Both the position numbers and the translations under genes were made by a program. From NCBI RefSeq assembly GCF_900091525.1, contig NZ_FMCU01000004.1, positions 434,001 through 498,000 of the forward strand: a DNA stretch of 64,000 bases. Direction: 5' to 3'. The notes below the pieces were generated by a model. The model did not search any database, was not told the origin of the DNA, and was given only the letters and a program-made list of their open reading frames with translations. The stretch comes from Micromonospora matsumotoense. GTDB taxonomy: Bacteria; Actinomycetota; Actinomycetes; Mycobacteriales; Micromonosporaceae. Positions 16,327-25,387 of this stretch are shown piece after piece (within the stretch, counting starts at the first letter, position 1; every line of letters begins with the position of its first letter).

Positions 16327-16997
16327 CAGAGCGCCCCGAGGCGGTAGCCCAGCCCGTGCACGGTGCGGACCACCGCCCGGCCGAGCTTGCGGCGCAGGTA
16401 GTAGACGTAGGTGTCCACCATCGACGCCGCCGCAGCCTCGTCGAAGACCCGGCGGCGCAGCTCCGCCCGGGAGTGCACGAGGTTGGGCTGGGCCGCCAGC
16501 ACCCGCAGCAGCTCGAACTCCCGGGCGGACAGCGCCACCCGGGTGCCGTCGGCCAGCACGGCGTCGCGGGGCGTCAGGTCCAGCAGCCCGGCCCCGATGC
16601 GCAGGACCGTGGTGGACTCGGGCGTGCGCCGGCACAGGGCCCGGATCCGCGCGCTCAGCTCGTCCAGGTCGAAGGGTTTCATCAGGTAGTCGTCGGCGCC
16701 CGCGTCCAACCCGGCGATCCGGTCGCCGACCGTGCCGAGCGCGGTGAGCATCAGCGCGCGGGCCGGAACCTTGCGCGAACGCAGCCGGATCACCAGGTCG
16801 AGCCCGTCGAGCGCCGGCAGCATCCGGTCGATCACCATCACGTCGTAGGTGCGGGTCAGTCCGAGATGGAGACCGCGCTGACCGTCCGAGGCGTGGTCGA
16901 CGACGAACCCGTCGCCGACCAGTGTCTCGGTGAGCAGGCCGGCCATTTCCTCGTCGTCCTCTACCAACAGCAACCGGTTCGGTCCTCCCCCGCACAT
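16326..16997 (-). CDS. OmpR-family response regulator
   Basis: A 223-residue regulator. The receiver domain (1-115) has the acidic pair in VEDDEEM, the phospho-acceptor in MVIDRMLP and the lysine in YLMKPFDL. The C-terminal winged helix (~130-223) ends in VVRTVHGLGYRLG, typical of OmpR/PhoB proteins. First gene of a two-gene operon with the kinase. The 50-bp gap to the antiporter gene downstream of 17048 holds an AT-rich stretch that probably contains its promoter. Confidence 0.93.
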   Translation of the reverse strand: MCGGGPNRLLLVEDDEEMAGLLTETLVGDGFVVDHASDGQRGLHLGLTRTYDVMVIDRMLPALDGLDLVIRLRSRKVPARALMLTALGTVGDRIAGLDAGADDYLMKPFDLDELSARIRALCRRTPESTTVLRIGAGLLDLTPRDAVLADGTRVALSAREFELLRVLAAQPNLVHSRAELRRRVFDEAAAASMVDTYVYYLRRKLGRAVVRTVHGLGYRLGAL

Positions 16998-17047
16998 GCG
17001 TCCACAATCGCACAGAGTGAGGCTAAATAGTGATAGCTATCTTTTTA

Positions 17048-18313
17048 TCATTTCACCACCGCGAGGGCCGGGGGTCGGACAGTGGTCTGCCTGCGGGCCT
17101 CCCGGCGCTCGATCCAGCTCAGCAGCGGGGTCGTCATCATCGTGGTGACCAGCGCCACCACCACCAGCACGGTGAACAACGACGCGTTCACGATGCCCGC
17201 CTCCAACCCGACGTTGAGCGCGATGAGCTGCATCAGACCCCGGGCGTTCATCAGCGCGCCCACCCGCAGCGCGACACCCTGCGACTCGCCCCGGAACCGG
17301 GCCGCCGCCCAGCAGGCGCCGAACTTGCCGACGACCGCCGCCGTCACACAGGCCGCCGCGAAGAGCAGCACCGGCGCACTGCCGAGCAACCCGAACTCCG
17401 TCCGCAGCCCCGAGTAGGTGAAGAACAGCGGCAGGAAGACCGTCGCGGCGACCGGGGTGAGGGTGTCCACCACCCGGTCGGTGTTCTCGGTGTGCGGCAT
17501 CACCACCCCGACCGCGAACGCGCCGAAGACCGCGTACAGCCCGATCTCGTCGGTGTACCAGGCGACCAGGAAGAGCAGGGCCACCGTGCCGAGCACCCGG
17601 GCGCCGTCGTTGAGGCGGGGACTGGTCATCAGGGCATTGGTCACCCGCCGCCCGCAGAGCCAGAGCACCAACCCGAACAGGACCGCGCCCCCGGCGGTGA
17701 CGATCGCCGGCCCGGCCCGGCCGGAGGCGAACGCCAGCACCACGGCCAACATGATCCAGGCGACCATGTCGTCGAGCGCACCGCTGGCCAGGGACAGGGT
17801 GCCGTGCCGGGTCCCGGCCTGCCCGCGTTCGGTGATGATCCGGGCCAGCATCGGAAAGGCGGTGATGGCCAGCGCCACCCCGACGAACGCGGCCGAGACC
17901 CCGATCGACGTCCCGTCGGCCCGCATCGGCACCGTGTCCGCGGTCACCAGGACCAGCCCCACGCCCAGCGCGAGCGGCGCGGTCACCCCGGCCAACGACA
18001 CCAGCCCGGCGGTGCCGGCGATACCGGTGACCCGGTGGGCGCTGAACGCGTACCCGGCCTGGAACATGAACAGCACCAGGCCGACCTGGCCCACCACGTA
18101 GAGGACCGGCAACAGCGCGGTCGGGAACAGGGCGTCCTTCACCTCCGGCAGGACGAACCCCAGCAGCGACGGGCCGAGCAGCACCCCGGCGAGCATCTCG
18201 CTGACCACGGCGGGCTGACCCACCCGGCCGAGCAGCCAGGCCACCGCCTTGCAGAAGATCAGGATCACCGCGACCGCGATGAAGAACCGTGGAGCCAACT
18301 GGGTGGGGGTCAC
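17048..18313 (-). CDS. CPA2-type cation/proton antiporter
   Basis: A 421-residue membrane protein with about 12 helices of the KefB/GerN-like monovalent cation:proton antiporter-2 family. Family signatures are GVLLGPSLLG, the ion-binding helix VALAITAFPMLARI, GALDDMVAWI and GAFAVGVVMP. There is no C-terminal RCK domain. GTG start overlaps the P450 stop as GTGA. It ends the minus-strand operon ammonia-lyase, FAD enzyme, FMN oxidase, P450, antiporter. Antiporters of this class occur in many antibiotic clusters and may serve in export or pH balance (inference). A second copy lies at 47904. Confidence 0.88.
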   Translation of the reverse strand: MTPTQLAPRFFIAVAVILIFCKAVAWLLGRVGQPAVVSEMLAGVLLGPSLLGFVLPEVKDALFPTALLPVLYVVGQVGLVLFMFQAGYAFSAHRVTGIAGTAGLVSLAGVTAPLALGVGLVLVTADTVPMRADGTSIGVSAAFVGVALAITAFPMLARIITERGQAGTRHGTLSLASGALDDMVAWIMLAVVLAFASGRAGPAIVTAGGAVLFGLVLWLCGRRVTNALMTSPRLNDGARVLGTVALLFLVAWYTDEIGLYAVFGAFAVGVVMPHTENTDRVVDTLTPVAATVFLPLFFTYSGLRTEFGLLGSAPVLLFAAACVTAAVVGKFGACWAAARFRGESQGVALRVGALMNARGLMQLIALNVGLEAGIVNASLFTVLVVVALVTTMMTTPLLSWIERREARRQTTVRPPALAVVK

Positions 18314-19650
18314 CGGACCGCCTCCTCGAAGTAGTGGGTGCACAACCGTTGTCGCCGGGCGTCGACGACCATCCAGGCGCCGAACACGAGTTGCCGTACG
18401 CTGCGCCCCACGTCGGCCCAGCGGTCCCGCCACCGCATCGCGGCCAGCCGCAGCCACCCCGGGCCGGGGACACCGGCCGGGGTCAGGTACGCCGGTCCCC
18501 GGCTGGGCAACGACCGGCTGTGTGCGGCCGAGGACGCCAGGGCGTACCGGCGCAGCACCTCGCGGGTCGCGGCGCGCATCATCACCGGCGCGACCCCGCG
18601 CGCCGGGCAGGCCCGGTTGGCGGTGACGCCGTAGGGGATGAAGCGGGCCTCCCGGCGCGTCAGCGTGCGCCACCGGTCCGGGTCGAACCGGTCGTCGCCG
18701 GCCGGTCCGCTGCGCTGGAACGCCAGGTAGTTGAAGAGCAGCACCGACCCGGCGGGCAGGGTCACCCCGGCGGGCAGCGCGATCGGCGCGGACGTGATCC
18801 GGTGGGCGACACCGAAGAGCGGATGCAGCCGCAGCGTCTCGTCGATCACCCGGTCCAACGCGTCGTCGTCGTCGAGACCACGTTGCAGGTCCGGATGGTT
18901 GGCCAGGGTCAGCAGCACGTGCGCCATCGCCTCGGACATCTGCACCACGGCGGTGGTGCCGAACGCGCCGTGCAGATACCAGGCCGTCTCCTCGGCGGTA
19001 AACGGCGCCGGCAACGTCACCGGGCAGGTGCCCGCCTCGACCCGCCCGCGCAGGTACCTGGTCAGCGGGTCACGTCGACGCATGTGCCGCAGGCCGGTGC
19101 ATTTCAGGGCGGCGGCCACGTCACCGGCGTTGGCGACGAACAGCGCCCGGACCTCCTTCGGGCACACCTCGTCGAAGATCAGTTCGTGGTAGACCTCCGC
19201 CCACACCGGCATCATCAGGTCGCGCAACCGGACATGGTTGATCCGCCCGGCCGGCAACTCGTCGAGCACCCGCCGGGTGGCGGCGGTGGCCAACGCGTCG
19301 GCCCGCTGCGGGCGCAGGGCGAGCACCCGCCGGGTCACCCCGGCCACCGCCCGGTAGCGCTCCCCCGGCTCCAGGTGTTCCTGGTGCATGTGCGGGCCGG
19401 GCGACAGCCAGTACCAGAACAGGTCGGACAGGCCGGCGCCCCGGCTGCGCCCGTCCGCCGCCGGGTCCGCATAGACCCGCTCGAAGTGCTCCACGCCGAC
19501 CAGCGGGCCCGGCACCGGGATGCCCTCCCCGCCGTTGACCCTCGCGAACACCCACTGCCGCAGCCGCACCACCGCCGGGGGCAGCCACCGCGGCAGGCTC
19601 CAGCACACCCCGAGCGCGACCAGCGCACCCGCCATGACCGGCCCGCTCAT
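18310..19650 (-). CDS. Cytochrome P450 with N-terminal hydrophobic anchor
   Basis: A 446-residue P450. The ExxR motif is in DETLRLHPLFG (about residue 272) and the haem-ligand cysteine in FIPYGVTANRACPARG (about residue 346), an unusual long form of the FxxGxxxxC loop. The I-helix reads HGAFGTTAVV, with Gly-Thr-Thr where AGxDT is common. The first ~20 residues are hydrophobic, resembling a membrane anchor, rare in actinobacterial P450s. It overlaps both neighbours by 4 bp, so it acts in the same pathway. No ferredoxin is adjacent. Reaction unknown. Confidence 0.88.
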   Translation of the reverse strand: MSGPVMAGALVALGVCWSLPRWLPPAVVRLRQWVFARVNGGEGIPVPGPLVGVEHFERVYADPAADGRSRGAGLSDLFWYWLSPGPHMHQEHLEPGERYRAVAGVTRRVLALRPQRADALATAATRRVLDELPAGRINHVRLRDLMMPVWAEVYHELIFDEVCPKEVRALFVANAGDVAAALKCTGLRHMRRRDPLTRYLRGRVEAGTCPVTLPAPFTAEETAWYLHGAFGTTAVVQMSEAMAHVLLTLANHPDLQRGLDDDDALDRVIDETLRLHPLFGVAHRITSAPIALPAGVTLPAGSVLLFNYLAFQRSGPAGDDRFDPDRWRTLTRREARFIPYGVTANRACPARGVAPVMMRAATREVLRRYALASSAAHSRSLPSRGPAYLTPAGVPGPGWLRLAAMRWRDRWADVGRSVRQLVFGAWMVVDARRQRLCTHYFEEAVR

Positions 19651-20723
19651 CCCGGTGCCCCCGAGACGACGAGATCGGCGCTCAGGTCACCCGGTCGGGC
19701 GACGCCGACCAGCGCCAACGCCCGGTCGAGGTCGGTGCGCAGCAGGTCGAGCACGTGCCGCACACCGGCCGCCCCGGCCACCGCCAGCCCCCACAGCACC
19801 GGGCGGCCGACCAGCACCGCCGTCGCGCCGAGCGCCAACGCGACCAGCACGTCCGTGCCACGCCGCAGGCCGCCGTCGACCAGCACCGGCAGCCGCCCGT
19901 CGACGGCCGCCACGACGGCCGGCAGCGCGTCCAGGGTGGCCGTCACCCCGTCGAGCTGCCGACCGCCGTGGTTGGAGACCAACACCCCGTCCACCCCGTG
20001 CTCGACGGCCAGCCGGGCGTCCTCGGGGTGCAGCACCCCCTTGAGCAGGATGGGCACGGTGGTGAGCCGCCGCAGCACGGAGACCAGCTCCCAGCTCACC
20101 CGGGCGTTCATCTCGATGTCCCGGACCCGGCCGCTCGCGTCACGCATGTTCTCGCAGACCATGCCGGGCGGCAGGTCGACGAAACCGTGCCGCAGGTCGC
20201 GCTCGCGCCGACCGAACACGGGCGAGTCGACCGTGACGACCAGGGCCCGGCAGCCGGCGGCCACCGCCCGCCGTACCACGGTGGTGGTGAACCCCAGATC
20301 CGTGTGGGGATAGAGCTGGAACCACAGCGGCCCGCCGGCCGCCGCGATCTCCTCGACCGACCGGGTGGCCGCCATGCTGACCACCATGACCGTGCCGGCG
20401 TCGGCGGCGGCCCGCGCGGTGGCCACCTCCCCGTCGGGGTGGGCCAGCCGGTGGAACGCGGTCGGCGCGATCAGCACCGGCATCGACAGTGGACTGCCGA
20501 ACAGCGAGACCCGCAGGTCACGCTCACCGACGCCGCGCAACACCCGGGGCCGCAGCCAGCGCCGGCCGAAGGCCGCCTCGTTGGCCCGCAGGGTACGTTC
20601 GTCGCCGGCCCCGCCCGCGAAGAAGTCCCAGTGCACCGGGTTCAGGCGACGCCGGGCGGCTTCGGCCACGTCGGCCAGGTTCAGCCCCACCTCGTCGGAC
20701 GCCAGCACGTCAGTCCCGGACAC
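19647..20723 (-). CDS. FMN-dependent alpha-hydroxy acid oxidase/dehydrogenase
   Basis: A 358-residue FMN barrel enzyme of the glycolate oxidase / lactate dehydrogenase / hydroxymandelate oxidase family. Motifs: RRRLNPVHWDFFAGGAGDE at the N-terminus, LIAPTAFHRLAHPDGE, VTVDSPVFGRRERDLRHGF, and the catalytic SNHGGRQLDG (His about residue 247) followed by LVDGGLRRGTDV. It should oxidise a 2-hydroxy acid to a 2-oxo acid in the cytoplasm. GTG start overlaps the upstream FAD enzyme by 14 bp. In natural-product clusters such enzymes oxidise mandelates, which fits the aromatic theme here (inference). Confidence 0.9.
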   Translation of the reverse strand: MSGTDVLASDEVGLNLADVAEAARRRLNPVHWDFFAGGAGDERTLRANEAAFGRRWLRPRVLRGVGERDLRVSLFGSPLSMPVLIAPTAFHRLAHPDGEVATARAAADAGTVMVVSMAATRSVEEIAAAGGPLWFQLYPHTDLGFTTTVVRRAVAAGCRALVVTVDSPVFGRRERDLRHGFVDLPPGMVCENMRDASGRVRDIEMNARVSWELVSVLRRLTTVPILLKGVLHPEDARLAVEHGVDGVLVSNHGGRQLDGVTATLDALPAVVAAVDGRLPVLVDGGLRRGTDVLVALALGATAVLVGRPVLWGLAVAGAAGVRHVLDLLRTDLDRALALVGVARPGDLSADLVVSGAPG

Positions 20724-22281
20724 TGCGCAGGCAGCGGTCGACGAAGGCGGCCAGCGGCGTGACGTGCACCTCCGGCCGGTCCCACCGGTTCTCCAGGTTC
20801 TCCGCCAGGTGGTGGGTCGCGACGACCTGCCCCGCCCGGTGGTGGCGCACCACCGGGTGCAGGTAGGCGGCGTCGTGGGCCTGACCGACGACGTTCTGCG
20901 CCACCCGGCTGACCGTGATGTCGAACGGGTCCACCTGGTCGTGCTCCGGGCCGTACTCCAGGGTGACCACGAAGGCGTCGGAGTAGTCGTGGTCGGCGGT
21001 GCGCAGGCCGGTCTGGGCGAAGTACTCGACCGGCACCTCCTCGTGGTAGCGCGCGTCGGCGTCGGCGACCGTGACCACGTCGCCGAGGACACCGAACTGC
21101 TGCCACAGGGCGGAGGTGCGGTTGACCCGGGTGATGATCGCGTCGGTGATCGACGCGCCGGTGGCGTCCAGCTTCTCCGCCGGCCACGGCGTGTCCCCGT
21201 AGCGGCGTTCGAGGATCTTGTGCAGGGCCCGGACGGCATAGCGGAAGCCGTGGATGAAACCGTTGGTCGAGCGCTTGAAGTCCCGCTCCTGGCTGATGGT
21301 GCCGGCGAAGTACAGGCCGGGGATGTTGACCGACTCCCACGCCGCCGTCTGCGCCGGGAAGCGGTCCCGGATCGCCAGCTCCGGTCGGCAGGAGTCGTCG
21401 AAGATCGACGCGTCGAACGCGAACCCGGTGCAGGCGAGCACCCGGTCGTAGCGCAGCTCCTTGGTGACCTCGTCGGCCCGGGAGAACGCGAACGTCACCG
21501 TGTAGCCGTCGTCGTCGCGGGTGATCTGCCGGACGGTGCCGTCCAGGATCGCGTTCGCCGACTTCAACTGGTAGGTGTCCAGGAAGTTGTTGTTCACCGC
21601 GCGCAGGTGCCCGACGTAGTGGGTGCGCCAGGCCATCCGCACCGAACTCGGACCGGCCAGGTGGATCAGGGTGGTGGTCTCCATCAGGCTGTCCGCGGTC
21701 TCGAACGCGGAGTTGCCCTTGCCGATGATCAACACCTTCTGGTCGAGGTAGTCGCGCGGGTCGACCGGCATGTCCGCGTACTGCTCGGCCAGCTCCAGCC
21801 CCGGGACGTCCGGCAGGTAGGGCCGGGACACCCCGGTGGCGACGACCACCCGCCGGGCCCGGAAGGTCTCCCCGGCCTGCACCTCGAAGACCCCGTCCAC
21901 CCGGGACACCGAGGTCACCCGGCTGCCGTAGCGCACCTTCGCCCCGGTCTTCGCGGCGAAGTCCGCCAGATAGCGGACCATCACGTCGGCGTCCGGGAAG
22001 TACCGCTCGGTGTACGTGGTGAACCGCAACGTCGGATCGTCGCTCAGCAGCGAGTTCCAGTCCAGCCGCAGGTTCTCCTCGGGGTCGTCGGAGCCGGTGT
22101 GCGGTTTGTTGATGGAGATCAGTTGCCGGTGCCGGGGATAGCGGGCGAAGAACGCGCCGGGAATGTCCGCACCCTCCAGCACCAGGTAGTCGCGCCGCCC
22201 GTCGGCCTCCAGCAGGGCCGCCAGCTGCAGACCGGCAGGCCCGGCCCCGATGATCAGATAGTCAAGCGTCACGACGGCCAT
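20710..22281 (-). CDS. FAD-dependent oxidoreductase, FOXRED2-like monooxygenase family (copy 1)
   Basis: A 523-residue flavoprotein with an N-terminal FAD motif (IIGAGPAGLQLAALL), a second dinucleotide motif (VLIIGKGNSAFETADSL, about residue 180) and a large C-terminal region. Overall it resembles FOXRED2 and flavin-containing monooxygenases (LVLEGADIPGAFFARYPRHR). It is a close paralogue of the protein at 23843: DYLIIGAGPAGLQLAALLE, YPRHRQLISINK, THYVGHLRAVNNNFLDTYQL and INRTSALWQQFGV-type blocks agree nearly throughout. It overlaps the ammonia-lyase gene by 20 bp. A second possible start is GTG at 22272. Reaction unknown; N- or C-oxygenation of an amino-acid-derived substrate is plausible. 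Confidence 0.85.
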   Translation of the reverse strand: MAVVTLDYLIIGAGPAGLQLAALLEADGRRDYLVLEGADIPGAFFARYPRHRQLISINKPHTGSDDPEENLRLDWNSLLSDDPTLRFTTYTERYFPDADVMVRYLADFAAKTGAKVRYGSRVTSVSRVDGVFEVQAGETFRARRVVVATGVSRPYLPDVPGLELAEQYADMPVDPRDYLDQKVLIIGKGNSAFETADSLMETTTLIHLAGPSSVRMAWRTHYVGHLRAVNNNFLDTYQLKSANAILDGTVRQITRDDDGYTVTFAFSRADEVTKELRYDRVLACTGFAFDASIFDDSCRPELAIRDRFPAQTAAWESVNIPGLYFAGTISQERDFKRSTNGFIHGFRYAVRALHKILERRYGDTPWPAEKLDATGASITDAIITRVNRTSALWQQFGVLGDVVTVADADARYHEEVPVEYFAQTGLRTADHDYSDAFVVTLEYGPEHDQVDPFDITVSRVAQNVVGQAHDAAYLHPVVRHHRAGQVVATHHLAENLENRWDRPEVHVTPLAAFVDRCLRSVRD

Positions 22282-23779
22282 CCAGGGTGAGAGGGGTCAG
22301 CGGGAGTTCGAGCGTGTCCATGACGTCGGCGGCCCGCCGGACGTCGCCGTCCAACGGCCGGTCCGGATCGACCGGGGGGATCGCCGCGACCAGCGCCGCC
22401 AGCGCCTCGCCGCAGCCCGGCGCGGTCGGCGTCCGGGCGCCCACGTACGCGGCCTGCCGCAGCCCCAGCGCGAGCGACCCGACGATCAGCCGGAGCAGCC
22501 CGGCCTGGTCGAAGACCCGCAGGGCGGCCTGGGTGCCGAGCGGGATGACATCCTGGTTGTGCAGGTTGGTCGGCAGGCTCTGCATGCTCGCCGGCATGGC
22601 GTCCCGGCGGATCTCGGCGATCAGCGCGGTCGAGGCCAACTGCACCCCCTGGAGCCCGTGCTGCTGCCCCGGGCCGGCGGCCAGCATCGGCGGCAGGCCG
22701 CCGTTGCGGTGCGGGTCGACGAGCAGGTCGAGTTGACGTTCGGCGAGGTTGCCGACCTGCGCCACGACCATCGACAGCAGGTCGGCGGCGAACGCGGCCG
22801 GCTGTCCGAAGAAGTTGCCGCCGTGCACCACGAGATCGTCGTCGGGGAAGAACAGCGGGTTGTCGCTGACGCTGCCCAGGTCGGCGGTGACCACGGAATC
22901 GACGTGGCGCAGCGCGTCCTCGGCCGCGCCGAGCAACTGCGGCGCACACCGGATGCTGTACGGCTCCTGCAACGGGCGCTTGCCGGACGGGACCAACCCG
23001 TCGCTGACCCGCCGCATCCGCGCGCCCACGTCGATCGCGCCCGGGTGTCCGTACGCCCGCAGCAGCCGGGCGTCGAGGAACTGCGGATCAGCACCGAGCA
23101 GGTCGGCGAGCAGGCAGGTGAGCACCTGCACCGACCGGTGCGCGGCGCGCACGGCGGACAACGCCAACGCCGTCGCCGCGGTGGTCAAAGAGGTGCCGTT
23201 GACCAGGGCGAGCGCGTCCCGACCGTCCAGCGGCAACGGCTCCAGACCCGCCCTATGCAGCGCCTCGGCCGCCGATAGGCGGACCCCGTCCAGGTAGGCG
23301 TGGCCGCGACCGCGTAGCGCCTGGGCCACCGCGCCCAACGGGATCAGGTCACCACTCGCGCCGACCGATCCCCACCTCGGCACCGCCGGCACGAAGGTGG
23401 TCCCGAGCATCGCCGCCAACGCGTCGACGACGTGCGGCGACACCCCCGACGCGCCCTGGGCCAGCGACCAGGCCCGGACCAGCGCCGTCGCCCGCACGAT
23501 CTCGGGGGCGAGATCCGGGCCGTGGCCCGCACCGAGGTGGGCGAGGGTGTTGTCGGCCTGGTCGCGCAGGTCGGCCCGGCCCGCGTACCCGACGAGAGCG
23601 CCGAAGCCGGTGGTGCTGCCGTACACCGCGCGGTCCTCGCCGAGCACCTCGGACAGGAAGATGCGGGTGTGCGTGACCCGATCGCGGACCTGCGGCCCGA
23701 CCACGACCCGGACCGGGTCACGGGCGGCGCTCAGATCGGCGATCCGCAGCGGGGCCGCGAGATCTACCTCTGTCGTCAT
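22262..23779 (-). CDS. MIO-type aromatic amino acid ammonia-lyase (tyrosine ammonia-lyase-like selectivity)
   Basis: A 505-residue lyase of the histidine/phenylalanine/tyrosine ammonia-lyase family, which eliminates ammonia to give an arylacrylate. The Ala-Ser-Gly triad that forms the MIO cofactor is in SVGASGDLIPLG (about residues 145-147). The catalytic tyrosine loop is YGSTTGFGAL, and the NGTSLTTA and GNFFGQPAA motifs are present. At the selectivity position the sequence is TLAHLGAG; His-Leu here is the pattern of tyrosine ammonia-lyases, whereas PAL has Phe-Leu and HAL has Ser-His. So p-coumarate or a 4-amino analogue is a likely product (inference). First gene of the five-gene operon. 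Confidence 0.88.
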   Translation of the reverse strand: MTTEVDLAAPLRIADLSAARDPVRVVVGPQVRDRVTHTRIFLSEVLGEDRAVYGSTTGFGALVGYAGRADLRDQADNTLAHLGAGHGPDLAPEIVRATALVRAWSLAQGASGVSPHVVDALAAMLGTTFVPAVPRWGSVGASGDLIPLGAVAQALRGRGHAYLDGVRLSAAEALHRAGLEPLPLDGRDALALVNGTSLTTAATALALSAVRAAHRSVQVLTCLLADLLGADPQFLDARLLRAYGHPGAIDVGARMRRVSDGLVPSGKRPLQEPYSIRCAPQLLGAAEDALRHVDSVVTADLGSVSDNPLFFPDDDLVVHGGNFFGQPAAFAADLLSMVVAQVGNLAERQLDLLVDPHRNGGLPPMLAAGPGQQHGLQGVQLASTALIAEIRRDAMPASMQSLPTNLHNQDVIPLGTQAALRVFDQAGLLRLIVGSLALGLRQAAYVGARTPTAPGCGEALAALVAAIPPVDPDRPLDGDVRRAADVMDTLELPLTPLTLDGRRDA

Positions 23780-23842
23780 GCGACGGGACCCTAGAGACGA
23801 AATCTCAGAACGCTTTGAAATCGGGCCGATACGGTGCGCCGC
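23780..23842. promoter_or_regulatory. Divergent promoter between ammonia-lyase and second FAD enzyme
   Basis: Only 63 bp separate the two divergent starts. The stretch is AT-richer than its surroundings and holds GAGA-CGAAA-TCTC (about 23795-23807), a small inverted repeat that could be an operator. No good ribosome site precedes the + strand ATG at 23843, so that mRNA may be leaderless or start at GTG 23834. Confidence 0.5.
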
Positions 23843-25387
23843 ATGACGCTCGACTACCTGATCATCGGAGCCGGGCCGGCCGGGCTCCAACTCGCCGCCC
23901 TGCTGGAGCGCGACGGCCGCGACCATCTGGTGCTGGAGGCTGGACCGGAGCCGGGGACGTTCTTCACCCGCTATCCCCGGCACCGGCAACTGATCTCGAT
24001 CAACAAGGTCTGGACCGGTTCCGACGATCCGGAGTTCAATCTGCGCTCCGACTGGAACTCGCTGCTCACCGACGACCCGGCGCTGCTGTTCGGCAACTTC
24101 AGCCGACGCTACTTCCCGGACGCGGCCGACCTGGTGCGCTACCTCGCCGCGTTCGCCGAGGGGCTGCGGGTCCGGTACGACACCCGGGTCACCCGGATCG
24201 CCCGCGACGGCGACCTGTTCACCGTCGAGACCGACGGCGACACCCTGACCGCCCGCCGGGTCGTCGTCGCCACCGGCGTCTCCCAGCTGTACGTCCCCCC
24301 GATCGACGGCGTCGACCTCGCCGAACGCTACGACACCGTCAGCGTCGACCCGGAGGACTTCACCAACCAGCGGGTCCTCATCATCGGCAAGGGCAACTCG
24401 GCCTTCGAGACCGCCGACGCCCTGGTCGAGACCGCCGCGGTCATCCACGTCGCCGGCCCGCACTCGATCCGGCTGGCCTGGCAGACCCACTACGTCGGGC
24501 ACCTGCGCGCGGTGAACAACAACTTCCTCGACACCTACCAGCTCAAGTCGCAGAACGCGGTGCTCGACGGCACCGTCGAGCGGATCGCCCGACGCGACGA
24601 CGGCGGCTACCGGATCGACTTCCGGTACGCCCGGACCAGTGAGTCGATCCGGCAACTCGACTACGACCGGGTCATCCTCTGCACCGGTTTCCGGTTCGAC
24701 GCGAGCATCTTCGACCCGTCGGCCCGGCCCCGGCTGGTCATCAACGACCGCTTTCCCGAGCAGACCTCCGGCTACGAGTCGGTGAACGTGCCCGGCCTGT
24801 ACTTCGCCGGCACCCTCACCCAGCAGCGCGACTTCAAGCGCTCGACGAACGGCTTCATCCACGGCTTCCGGTACGGCGTCCGCGCCCTGCACCGGATGCT
24901 CGACGCCCGGCACCACGGCACGCCGTGGCCGTCCACCACGCTGGACGCCACCCCCGAGGCGATCACCGACGCGGTCATCGCCCGGATCAACCGGACCTCG
25001 GCGCTGTGGCAGCAGTTCGGCGTCCTCGGCGACGTCGTGGTCATCGCCGACGGCACCGCGCGCTACCACGAGGAGGTGCCGGTCGCCTACCTGCACGACG
25101 GTGGCCTGGGCCCCGAGCCGTTCGCCCTGGTGACCACCCTGGAGTACGGCCCGGACCACGACCAGGTCGATCCGTTCGACATCACCATCCCCCGGATCGC
25201 CGAGAACGACGCCGAACGCGCCCACGACGCCAGTTACCTGCACCCCGTCGTCCGGGTGCACCGGGGCGGCCGGGTGGTCGCCACCCACCACCTCGCGGAG
25301 AACCTGGAGAACAACTGGGACCTCCCCGGCGTGCACCAGCAACCCCTGGCGCTGTTCCTCAAGGGCGTCCTGTCCGATGCCGGCTGA
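23843..25387 (+). CDS. FAD-dependent oxidoreductase, FOXRED2-like monooxygenase family (copy 2)
   Basis: A 514-residue paralogue of the flavoprotein at 20710, similar end to end. Motifs: LIIGAGPAGLQLAALLERDG, VLIIGKGNSAFETADALVE, ILCTGFRFDASIF and the closing HPVVRVHRGG / ATHHLAENLENNWD. The two copies flank the ammonia-lyase on opposite strands, so they may catalyse successive oxidations or work as a pair. The ORF opens at GTG 23834; ATG 23843 is preferred because copy 1 also begins with TLDYLIIG. It overlaps the AMP ligase by 11 bp. Confidence 0.85.
   Translation: MTLDYLIIGAGPAGLQLAALLERDGRDHLVLEAGPEPGTFFTRYPRHRQLISINKVWTGSDDPEFNLRSDWNSLLTDDPALLFGNFSRRYFPDAADLVRYLAAFAEGLRVRYDTRVTRIARDGDLFTVETDGDTLTARRVVVATGVSQLYVPPIDGVDLAERYDTVSVDPEDFTNQRVLIIGKGNSAFETADALVETAAVIHVAGPHSIRLAWQTHYVGHLRAVNNNFLDTYQLKSQNAVLDGTVERIARRDDGGYRIDFRYARTSESIRQLDYDRVILCTGFRFDASIFDPSARPRLVINDRFPEQTSGYESVNVPGLYFAGTLTQQRDFKRSTNGFIHGFRYGVRALHRMLDARHHGTPWPSTTLDATPEAITDAVIARINRTSALWQQFGVLGDVVVIADGTARYHEEVPVAYLHDGGLGPEPFALVTTLEYGPDHDQVDPFDITIPRIAENDAERAHDASYLHPVVRVHRGGRVVATHHLAENLENNWDLPGVHQQPLALFLKGVLSDAG

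Noticed and set aside
22262..23779. Calling the MIO lyase histidine ammonia-lyase (hutH).
   Set aside because: No hut genes are near, and the selectivity site reads His-Leu as in tyrosine ammonia-lyases, not Ser-His.
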